The notes beneath the pieces were generated by a model. The model ran no database searches. It saw only the letters and a list, made by a program, of their open reading frames with translations, and had not been told where the DNA came from. Position numbers and translations under genes: made by a program. A DNA stretch of 64,000 bases from Symbiodinium sp. CCMP2592 (taxonomy: Eukaryota; Sar; Dinophyceae; Suessiales; Symbiodiniaceae), in the NCBI GenBank assembly GCA_905221615.1, contig CAJNDT010005768.1:186001-250000 (forward strand), written 5' to 3'. Positions 21,041 through 32,000 of the stretch are shown one piece after another. The number at the start of each line of letters is the position of its first letter. The first letter of the stretch is position 1.

Positions 21041-22730
21041 AAATTTGAAATCCTTTATTTGGATCTTTTTCTTCATACCTAAAGCACGATTTGATTTCGA
21101 GGTCTCGCCTTGAATAAATAATTCTATTTATTTATTATATCTCTATTTGGCTATCATTATTTTGATGAATATCGAAACTATTATTTATTTTAAATTTTTT
21201 TATTCTGGAAACTATATTCGATATAGATCGAAATAGATATGATATTCATATTATCTCGCGATATTCTCTTTATAGATTAAGAATTTAGGGATATTTCAAA
21301 TTCGTTTTCTCAGAAAATTTTCGTATTATCATCGTCTCGCTATTTTTATTTTTCATAAATTTCTGATCATATCGTGATACTCTTTAGGATATTTCTTCAT
21401 GACCAAGAAAAATCTGGCGACTTCACCTAGCCGGTTAAGATTTTCTTTTCGGCGTGTTTCAAATCTTCTTCATAAAATTCTATTTCGTCGTATTTCTCAC
21501 GAAATCGCTTTCGCGGAATCTCTCGTCGTCGCCCCAATTTTTTATTTTCGAAATCATTTAGATTAATCCAAATGGTATCTAATATCATACGATATTGACT
21601 ACGATATATCTTTATTCGTCACGACCAGAATATTGAATAAGAACTCGTTAGAAATAAAAATAAAACCATTTTTATGATTTCGTATCTAGGATCCTAAACC
21701 TTATTTAAAATCCTCAATTACTAATCTCTTAAAAACCCCCCTAGCATATCCTACGTATCTAATATTTCGGAAGATTTAAATTTTCTTCATTAAATCAGAA
21801 ATAATTCCAGAATTTATCGCTACCGATTAATAAAAAAACTAAGGAAAAGAGACTAATAGACAAAAACCAAGAATGCCCCAATAATTTAAAAATAATATAA
21901 TTTAAAAAATCAAGAATTCCAATTCTTCGATCATTATCTCCCTGCCCGAAGAGACCCGAAAAATTCAAATCCTATACTATTCAATTCGGGCCCAAATACC
22001 TATAACCTCGCAGAGAACTCAAGATTTCTTATATAAATCGACGCAAAATATTCCACAAGACGTAAAAAATCTAAACTAATATAATTTAGAATATCGAATT
22101 CGTCTCCCAAATAATTTTGCAGAGCTTCGAATATTATCTTGCCAGCAAGGATGAAACATATAGATATTAAATATCTCGGAATCTTGCATCGTATTCTTTA
22201 TTTCGAATCCCAATAAAATCTTTTATTTTATTTATCATCGAATTCAATTCGAGAAATCAAAATCGAATTCAAAATTAAATCAACTTCCCACCGTCCCGCC
22301 ACCCCGCTTTCCCGCAAATTGCGGGAAAGCGGGCACGCCGCCCCCCGTATCGCAAGCGGACACGATATGAAATATTCGCCCCACCCCTAAAACTCGATTT
22401 TAAAAAGAGAACCCTTCAACTACGAATTCGGGAAAGATATTGGTGATTTTCGAGAAATCAGAATTTCGTTTATCCATAAGAAAATATACAAATACTATCG
22501 TCTTATAAGATCGGAATACTACGATAATATCATCCTATAACAGCCCTTCGAAATAGATTCTTTACACATATTCATATATATATATATACACATATCATAG
22601 CCTAAGTTCAGGAAGATTCATCGATTTATTTCTCCTATTCGGACTAGTTGATATTTTGGGATTCAATAATCGCTCATACCATACGAAGGGTTTATTCAAC
22701 TCTAGTTGGTAAAATATAATCATAGAGAGC
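20570..22730. other. AT-rich, gene-free block
   Basis: Composition changes abruptly here to clearly A/T-dominated sequence, against the GC-leaning rest of the window. No open frame of 60 codons occurs between about 20.6 and 23.2 kb on either strand, which is unique in this window. It contains a (TA)n tract at 22574-22588 and a GC-rich palindrome at 22303-22333. It lies where the left (+) and right (-) gene blocks meet. I see no organellar or rRNA gene in it. Confidence 0.8.
22303..22333. repeat. Perfect GC-rich palindrome in the AT-rich block
   Basis: CCCGCTTTCCCGCAA (22303-22317) and TTGCGGGAAAGCGGG (22319-22333) are exact complements around a single A. Short GC-rich flanks continue on both sides (about 22288-22360). 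It could form a strong hairpin or cruciform. Nothing nearby identifies it as part of a gene. Confidence 0.85.
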
Positions 22731-22737
22731 GGTCGAC

Positions 22738-22911
22738 TGTGGAGCCTGGGTTTGGTTTCAGTGCTTTTTATCGGGTTTCAACGTTAATGGCTCCAAAGCA
22801 GGAGTTTGTGTTTTGTGTCGCGTAAAGCACATACCACAAAGCAAGCATCACAAGTGTTTTTCGGAACAGCTTATTCGAGTTGTGCAAAATCGCTCTCCAA
22901 CAGGCTCCACA
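22738..22911. repeat. Inverted repeat, 11-bp arms 152 bp apart
   Basis: TGTGGAGCCTG (22738-22748) and CAGGCTCCACA (22901-22911) are exact complements. They bound a segment of mixed composition, possibly a small foldback element. No target-site duplication was identified. Confidence 0.45.
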
Positions 22912-24900
22912 CCAGTGTGTAGGTCGAGCCTCTTAATCTGGGTTCTTGTGTAGCAGATCTTACAAGCAGATAACGCTATAAATATCGATGAATTCAAGAC
23001 TCTCTAAAGAACGTCTTAAGGTAGGCTACATAAGCTCGACAGTTTCTCTATGCAGCTCTGATAATCGGGCCTTTAAGATTCTGGACTGTCTACCCAAAGC
23101 AAGCTGAGCCAACACCGCTGTTGGTAACAGTGTTTGAAACACCAATATAGAGATTCAGCCGAATTAGCTGTCGAATTGCATTGGCATAGGGTTAATAGCA
23201 ATGTGGATGCACATAAGGGCCCTTTGTTTTGGCGCGGTGAAGCAAAGTAAAGATATGAGCGGGTTCAGCCTATGTACCTGTATAAAGGACTACCAAAGAC
23301 AAACTGTAATCGATGAAGATCTGGCTGCTGTCCTAGACTGGAATCCTACTTGTGTTGATGCTTATCCGATTCTGGCTTCTTCCGATACCCTTGTTCATAA
23401 GGTACCCCGTACCCCTTCGAAATAGCCAGTATTTGGATATAAATCATTTGGATTAGTGAAAAATGCTGCACTGGATACCGTGTCGGTTCCAAGCCATAAC
23501 GGATCGTCCTCCTATAGTTCCTCAAACCGGTTTGGTCCAGGCCGTAGCACGCTCTCCATCCCTACACATAGCCTTACAAGAGATTTTGTATAGTTGAAAT
23601 ACTAAACACGAACATCTCGTGGTTTCACTCGATGAGCCTGGACGTATCAGCCGCACCCCAGGATCGACCCTTCTGTAATCATAATACATAATAATCTTCA
23701 TGCCGCTCACAGTTTGGTTCTCTATGGTTATATGACTATATATAAAATCACATTTCTAATTTTGACCCAGTTATGTCTGTCTGGGTTCGACTCCGAGGCT
23801 TTTTTGGAATCAGTCATTCTTCCAACTTGCGCGTAACTATGTGGATGTAGACCTGGCGCTTCCAGGATGTTCAGCGTGTCCGGCATGCTGCAGGCAACGG
23901 ACAAACTTCAACCTCCTGCGTGACACCACGTTGCCTCTTCTAGTCCACATGGATCGAAATCCTTCTCTTCGTCCAGTTGCTGAACCTGCATCGACACAGG
24001 GCGCGATGAGCAAGCAACCCCATCGTCCAGCTGAGTCGCATCAACGTCTGCTTGCCTCGAAGAGTCCACTGTCATGGACGATGGCAAAGAAATTCCACGA
24101 AAATGGCCGGTTGATGAAGACCTGTCCCATGTTTAGCTTAGCTTTCCATTCAGGACACCACAGTAAACGTTCTGCTGGATGCTGAGATCATAGCTGAATA
24201 GATCAGGGTCTCGGGGCTGCAGAAGCGGTCCCAGGTCCAAAGCAATAGGTCATGAGTCTCCTGTCTGCACCGGGCCTACCACAGCAAAGTCTGCTCTCTC
24301 GAGCTCTCTGCATGTCCGTGACAAACCTAGAGTGTCATCGTGTTCAGCGCATCTTTCGCAACTGCAGCCGCACGCTATCAACCAATGCCAGCCAGTGGGA
24401 CAGGCCGCGAGTCTGATGACACGTTCAATGCACGGCCAGGAATAGGACGACTAGAACTAGGAGATGTGCTCTGCTTCCATGTCGGCAGTTGGTTTTCACT
24501 CATCATCTGACTTCATAGTTCCACTGACTACTTCTCTAGTTTATGTACAGCGCGACTTCGCAATACTTTGCAGGCAACTTTGTGCCTTCACTCACTCCAC
24601 CAGCTCGCACCTTGGTGAGCCATCTACATCGTCTTGCGGTCGATCCTTTAAGAACTCTGAGATGCTGGTTGCAGCACTTACCTCTCAGGATGCAGCTCGC
24701 TGTCATCACCAGCCACAACTGTCAAAGATGTCTTATTAACTTCTGAAGCCATGACGGTAATCGAAGTACGGCCTGCAAGGCGCAAGCGCTTCTCAGGCGG
24801 TTCTGCCTGCAAGAGGAGTAGAGGAGACGCACCAAAGGGGATGAGAAGTCCCTTGAATCATCGCAATCTTGCGACAAGAAACATCTCTAGCATGAATTTG
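22912..24900. other. No recognisable gene
   Basis: Composition returns gradually to the window norm. Short open frames exist on both strands (for example 24464-24746 +) but none shows a domain, and none continues a neighbouring gene that I can identify. Confidence 0.4.
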
Positions 24901-24959
24901 CAAGCAGAGGAGAACTCCGCGGTGGCAGCTCGGGCAAGGCAACTGGGAGCTTGGCTGAT

Positions 24960-25385
24960 CCACCCTCGAAGTGCGCGTTCACGTGAGCGTCTGCCTCGTC
25001 CTGGCAAGCTGAAACGACTTCGCTCAGTGAGTGTGTCTTGCAACCTACAGTCAGAAACGTGGTTTGGGGACTCTGGTGCTAAGTCCCTGCCACGACGAAG
25101 GAGGCTGGCCTTGTTCAGGAGCTTGGAGCACACGGGGCACTCCACCTGGTTTCTGCTGTCCGGCTCCTGGCGTGGCATCGCCGCCATCGCACACAGCAAA
25201 GCCTTGCTCAAAGATCTCAGGCTGATGGATATCTTTCCTGCACCTGCACCTGCTCGGAGCCTTCCAGGTCCACGACCTTTCTTGCGCTAGCTCTTCCTCC
25301 ACTCTCCACTCTTGCGATTCTGTGGATCCGGCAATGTGCGAGTCTGCAAAGGCTGCAGTGGGGGCTTCTGCCGCCTGATTCACAG
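24960..25385 (-). CDS. Zinc-finger-like segments (UBZ-type?), possibly the REV1 C-terminus
   Basis: On the - strand, VECPVCSKLL (about 25145-25116) directly follows AG|G. After a presumed short intron comes ACQDEADAHVNAHFEGG (about 25012-24962). Together they resemble a ubiquitin-binding UBZ4 finger ('CP.C...L ... hvn.H'), although the expected last Cys is not evident. A further open piece, EAPTAAFADSHIAGSTESQE, lies upstream at 25375-25300. The segments follow the last REV1 motif (26.0 kb) on the same strand, so they could be its C-terminal ubiquitin-binding module. They could equally belong to a separate small gene. Confidence 0.35.
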
Positions 25386-26019
25386 AAAGCCAATAGATGA
25401 AAGAGGAGCCTCAAGAGACAGATTAGCATGCAGCGAGGCAAGCGAAACTATCATGCAAAGCCACAGGGCGGACTGCCTTCTCCAAGCTGCTCTCTGTCGA
25501 TCCACGCTTCAACCACCTGTCGGAACATTGCCGTTGGAGGCATTTCTTGGGAAATGGGCCTCGGGTACGTCGACCTCTAGCTTCCGGTCACGATCACAAT
25601 GTTCAAACACGACCAGAGAGCCTGGTCAAGCTCGAGGTGCCCACAGCAGCCTTCTGAGGGCTGCCTTGACAGTGGCTCGCGAACAGACTGCATGCTCCAT
25701 CTTCCTTGCCTGCCGACACACGTGTTGATTATTTCATGCCAACTCGCTGACTTTCGACAGTCGGCTTTGGATTGAAGATCGCGTTTCGGAGCACAAGAGG
25801 TTACTTGCTTCTGACAAAGGCTGTTCAGACCGATTGGCTGCAAGCAGTGGATGTCTCAATTGCAGGGTGGGGCGGCTACGGGTTAAGACCTTTCCTTTGA
25901 ATCTGCGCACAACTGAGGCGGCCACGTGAGCTTGAGCTAGCGGTGCCTCTGAGTCAGCACTTTATCATCAAAACCGTGCCTCGAGGTCCCGAGTTCCAAA
26001 GCCAAGTATTCTCAGACTC

Positions 26020-29000
26020 TGACCAAGTTTGACGGCAAGCCCAACTCCACGCAGCCTAACCTTCCGCAGGGCCAAGCTACTTGCTGGGGGGCTTGGTGCA
26101 GATGACCGCAGCTTCACGAACACATCTCGTCCGTTCAATGTCAAGAATCGAAGCTGCTTGAGCTCAGGGAAGCCAAGGCGCCGGATCTGGAGACAAGGCG
26201 TCAAAGAGCTGTTGTGCAGTCCTCTCGGTGCTTTGCGAGGATCGCGACAGTTGACAGCCCTAAAGCACCAAAGCCCTTTGGCAGCCTGAGGAGCAGGGCA
26301 GGCTCCTGGGCTCAAAGGATTGTGCAAACGTGCACCTCTCTTCGCCCTGTTTCCTTGCTGTCCCAGCTACGTTGCTTGCATCAGGAAGGGGCGCAGAGCG
26401 ACTCACATCGTCGCACTGGCCATGGCCACCTCTCTTGATCGGCTCCACCTGCTCCGAAAACAGCTGCTTAAACCTAAATGCCGCCGCAACTGCCATTGCC
26501 AGAGTGAGGAAGGCACCCAACCGGGCACGGCAAGCTTGAGCTTCAAGGTCAGATGAATGGCACCTGGGTCGGACAGTGGGACTTTGCTCCACAGCCCGAG
26601 ACTGTCAACTGAGCTTCAAACAAGGTTTCAGTCCGGTGTGAGTGGGTCTGGGACGCGGACGCAAATCGCAGGCAAGGAGACGCTCGGAAAGCTGTTGCGA
26701 GACCTACCAGTAGCATCGGTGCATGGAGATCCACACGCGGATAGGACGAAGAAGTATAGGCTAGGCACGTGCTAAGCCAAAGAGACATTAGCGAGAGCAA
26801 GAGACGCCATCCGTGTTAATCAAGGGCCTCTGACAGGATCTTGACGGCAGCAGCCCGATCTTGGCATCGAATTCCCCAGTTCCTTGTCATTTCGTCTGTA
26901 GCTTCTCACAGTTGCTGTTAGTGGCATGCAAAGGGCCAGCATGCTCACAGTGCGGCCGAGGCGCATCTCTGCGCTGACGGACCTAAGAAAGCAGCTCTAG
27001 GAGCACCGTTCTGCTGCCATTCGCAAGATCCCGACTTCCTTTGTGCCGGTGCAGAGCTGAGAGCGTTCGCCTGGAAGAGGCTTCCGCAGGAGGAACTCCC
27101 GTGAGCGGACTCCGAGAACAGCCCGAGCCTGGTCAAGGCCCTGCGCGTTGAGCCAAAGTGTCTCGCCCTTGGCGCCAAACCTGCTACTAAGGCTTCCGGA
27201 AAGACGAGTCACCAGTCCTCTGACCCAAACGCCATCCTTGGCATAAGAGCAAGATTCAGGAGAGTTGCTACTGTGCAGCCAAGTGTCCACTCACGCAGTC
27301 GTCCCTGCCTGCGTGTGGCCGAATTCCATTCAAAGCCAGTCGCTTCGGGAATGCTTAAGACTGCCGTGCAAGCCAACTTTCGCAGCACGGCTAAATGCAA
27401 TCACTTTTTTTGGGATGAGGGCAGGGTCTCGAGTGTTGTGGGTGCTCTTGGATAGGGCTTCGACATAAAAGATTTTTTTGCAAGCGGGCTGGCCTGGCTG
27501 GGCTGGGCTGCCGTGGGCTGGGCTGTGGGCTGTGACCGTTCCGAGCCGTTCCGATCCGAAGCGTTCCGAACCGTCCCGAGCCGTTCCTTTCCGAACCGTT
27601 CTGAATCGTTCCCAAGCGTTCCGAACCCTTCCGAGCCGTTCCGACCCGTCCCGAACCGTTGCAGACTGTCCCTTGGTCAGGCCAAAAGCAACGGTTCGGG
27701 ACGGCTCGGAGCAGTTCGGAACGGATCGGGTCTGGAACGGTTCGGGACGGTTCGGAACGGTTCGGCACGGGTCGGGACGGGACGGCTCGGAACGGTTCGG
27801 AACCACTCGGAACGGTTCGGAACGGCTCGGGTCAGAACGTCTCGGAACCGCTCGCACAGCTCGGGAGGGCTTGGAGCAGCCTCACAGCAACTCCACCTGA
27901 CAGTTGAACCATGTTGAACCCCTAGCCCTGAGAATGCTTAAGACTGGATGTGCATCGCATATTCGATTCCAACCCATTAGTGTTATTAGTGGCCGCGGGA
28001 GGCTAGCCTCCTTAAAGTTGAGTTACGCATTCCCAGGGCCTCCCCAACTTTAACTTGTTCCAGCACTAAGGCGGTGGCTCCAAAGACTGGATGTCCCTGC
28101 ACGTTTCCAACCCACGCTCCTGCCACGCAACGATCGCTGCAAGGTCGCCCTGCATCCGTCACAGTACTAGCTAGAGCCAACACAGTGTCTAGAGGACTGG
28201 CTGAGTCGTTGCCTTTGACTGCACGTACCAGTGCTGCTCGTTGGACCATTAGGACTTACACTATCCCACATCCAACTTCGCCTGCAGCTTTGCCGACATG
28301 GCATGCCCAACCTGTGGCATCAAAACAAATGCCCGCAATTGGAAAGCGATGGATGACAGGGGCAACCACTGTCCAGTCTCTCCACACAGCTTGGCAGGCA
28401 CAGCAGTGCGATGCAGCACCGCAGCCATTTTTCTTCCCGCGATGTGGCTGCAAGCCGAGGGAAGCTATTCCTGCCCGGGCTGTCTAGCGCCGGGCAGAAC
28501 CGCGACCATCGTGACACCTCCACGATGTCACCGACGCCCCTTGTGCATGCTGTGACTGGTACTGCGTTGACCAACCGTCCGCTCTTCAGCATGCCAGCGC
28601 TCACCGTTAGAAACTTGCTCGGCTTCCATCCTGCTCGAGGTGCCGCTCACAGCTTCTGTTTGATTGTTCTGGACCAAGTCGATCCACTGGAATTACTTGA
28701 CGAAAGCTGGCACATACAGGTCGTGCGCCTGTCGCGTCAAGCCGCCAAAAGATAGTGTCAAAACCGGAAATAGCTGCACTGGGGCCTCCGCCGCAGTCAC
28801 ATAGGAGGAGTTCGCCTTTCAATGCTTGATGTGGCACCGTACGGCTTCGAAACTGGCTTTCAACATCTGGCCGTTCGGTCTGAGCTGGACTGCCCTCTTC
28901 TCAGCTTCTGGCTTCTGCTCGTAGCCCGGATATCCTAGCAGAGACATCACGAAAATCAAGCACAACGTTCACAACACAAACCTCAAAGTCTTGTGAATGC

Positions 29001-32000
29001 ACCAGCGCTCCGGCCTAGAAAGACTCAGCGCGCTGAACAACGGGGCAATCTGGCGCTGCAACAACTCCAGCGTCGAAGTCCTGCAGGCAGCGCTGGCTTT
29101 CGGCCACGATGCTCGCCACAGCTGCCAGAGAGAGTTTTTGACGCGGAATGCTTCTCGCTCGGATCAGGCTCGTCCTGTGAGAAACCGCATATTGCACAGC
29201 CACACCGCCCGGACGAAGGACGCGATAAAACCTCACGCAGAAGCTTGGGAAGCTTGGACGGTGTATGGCAATGGACAGACTAGTATGCTGAAGACTGTCA
29301 TCTTATGTCAGTCTGAAAACCGGGATCCTGACTGCAGCGCTTCGAAGACGCACATTGGAAGGCCCCAGGTCTCGAAGCGCTGTTGCTCCCCGATATATCT
29401 GACGATCAAGCAGGGAACGCTGAATGCCCATGCAGCGCTGCTAACATGGTTTTTGTTCGGCCTCGGGCTGATGTTCAAAGGGTCATAGAAGAGCAGGTTG
29501 TACGACTGTGCTGGAAGCTCTGGCAGAATCTTCTGCCACGGTCCCTCGTGAACATGGAAGGCCTTGACAGGCCCCTGCCAGGGATGCAGGCTGAGGATTT
29601 TGAATTTCTAGCCAAATGCAGAGCAACAGAACACTGCGATAGTTGGAACGCTATAAGCATGACGAAATGCCAAGGATGCAGGAGCGAAGCCCTTATACTT
29701 CTGCCTAAAGAGTGTACCCAGTCTGTTGGTGGCTTTTGCCTATTGTTGGAAGCATCCTCTGAGAGATGAGCGTCCTGCCTTCTTTCTTGTTTCGGCCTCC
29801 CGTCGAGCGTCTGCTGCCACGGCGGGATGCAGCTCCACAACCTCGTACTCGATTTGCAGTTGTGGCAGGCCGCTTCCTCCCAGACAGCGATTTGCAAAGT
29901 GGCAGGCTGTCTCGGAAGCTTCCGGTGCGGCAAAGTCCTGCTTTCTCCGCGTTATCCAGAAGCCGACGGCCGCTGATCCCCTGCCAGGGCGTTGCAGTAA
30001 CCGTAGCCGCGTAGCGACACTTCCTGTAAGTTCTAACTGTTATACTGTATAGTTATACTGTTACATGCTGGACCACTTGGCTTCCGGCCTGGCCCCAGCC
30101 AATTTCCAGGATTCGAAGCCGTGAGAGGCCGCCAAGTTGTGCGTGGCGCAAGGCAAGATCAAAGCCCACATCCGCCAAGGCAAACATGTAGGGCCACTCC
30201 CAGTCCTCTGACACAAGGACTCGTGCACTGGCTCTGGAGCTCTTTAAAGACATGGTACCAACACCACCCCTGCCTGCATGAGCTGAATCTGGCCAGTTGC
30301 CCCGCCTTTAAGATGCAGATGCCTTCCGAAGGATTGCTTCTTCCCGAGGACTCCCGCGTCCGCCTCCTCTATCGCAAGTTGGGTGAAGCTCTTCCACATC
30401 TTCTCCTCCCAACTCGAGCATCCTTTTTGAGAGGTACGATAAGCACCACCACACATCACCACACCTCCTGAGGAGAGATCGACATCCTTTGGAGCCGCGC
30501 GCCGACCAGCGCAGCCAAGTCCATGAAGCGCGACTTCCGCTTAGTTGCTCGCCCGGGCCGGGTTCCCAGCTGAACCAGGTTGTGCAGATCTCCTGAATCA
30601 GGGAGAGCTCCAGTGTGGCTGCCTATCATGCCTATCGCTGTCTATCGTGACCAAGATTCGACCAAGGTATCGACGAGGAAAGCAGTAGAGCAACTCTGGC
30701 CGATTCATCGCGTCTACTCGCTTTCCTGAGGCCTCCAATGCAGCCGACCTCGGCTTCAGGATGTGGCGTAGACGTAGACACAGTAAATGGGTCCTGGGCC
30801 AAGCAGACTCAGAGTGCAGGTGAGGCGCATGTCGGCAAGACCGGCATGAACCAGCGTCGCTGCATGCTGGCAGTCAGCCAGCTGCACACTTGGTGCCGCT
30901 TGATCCGCGTCAGAAGCCAATGCCACGAGTCCTCTGGTGCTAGGGCTAGGATTTATACTGGAGCCGTCGATACCAAGATATACCACGCTTGCAACGACAA
31001 GAGGAACCATCGGTCCTTGTCGCACTCGCTGCCAAGCTGAGAGCAGGGCAGCAGCCGTGCTGGCCGACACTTCTTGCAGCGAGCCGACGCCCTTCAAAAA
31101 CTGAACATGTCCTGGTGAAGATGGCACTCTTTTTGGCTTGACCTGCTAATGCTGATCTGAAAGATTTGAGGCAGGTCCCCTGCGTGGTGCCGCCCAAACA
31201 GCGCCGCCTTCTCTCATCCCGCTCGCATTACACACGCTGTCTGATCTGTGAAACTCGACTCGGTATGACTGACTGCTGTGTGCATGCTGTGTGTGGGTGT
31301 GTACTGCAACCCAACGTCTTTATCTCCTGGGTCGCCCAATGCGAAATCAAATTTCGAACGTTACTGCTGTGCAACTTGACTTGGTTTGAGCCGTTGCGTG
31401 CGATTGCTGAATGCACGCTGTCTTGACCTGGACCTAGCCAGGCTGCATAAGCTGTTGACTTGTGCATGTCCTGACCCAGGAATGCTTAGATGTTGCTCTG
31501 AGCTGAACTGCGGCGCACGTTGTTTTAGACTCGGACGCCGAAGTGCTCAACTGGTGCTATCGGCAAACATTATCATTCCGGCTCAACAGCAGGAGCCGCC
31601 ACTATCCTTGCTCTGTTTGCAAGACTTTGCTTGTGAAGCGAAGAGGCTCTGGGAGTCCCGGGGAAGTCCGAGATCCTTCTTTGGAGCTCCATTCACGGCC
31701 GGCCGAGCGCCCTGACAGCGCAACAATGCCAGAACTGGCGCTTCGGCCGCATCAGAAGCACCAAGAACCCGCAAAGCACGGAGTACGACCAGTACGAAAC
31801 CGAGAAATTCAGGGACCCTAGCTCAGAGCTTTGCCGAGATGCGCCCTCCTCCGATCAGCGAGCTCAGCGGCCCAGGTAGGCTGCAGCGGCCCACGGGCAT
31901 ACTCAGCTCCTCAGGAGGGGTCTTCGAGCTTCTGGCCCTTCAGGTCCAGGGCCTGGGTGCTCTGCAAGTCTCCTGCAATCACGCCCTGGCTGACTCCGGA

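Noticed and set aside
23770-23800. tRNA-like T-arm (GGGTTCGACTCC)
   Set aside because: The flanking T-stem does not pair and no matching acceptor or anticodon arm lies upstream.
27330-27900. Open frames of 125-175 codons on both strands rich in Ser, Arg, Pro and Glu
   Set aside because: They arise from the decamer repeat, which is open in several frames by its periodicity; not a gene.
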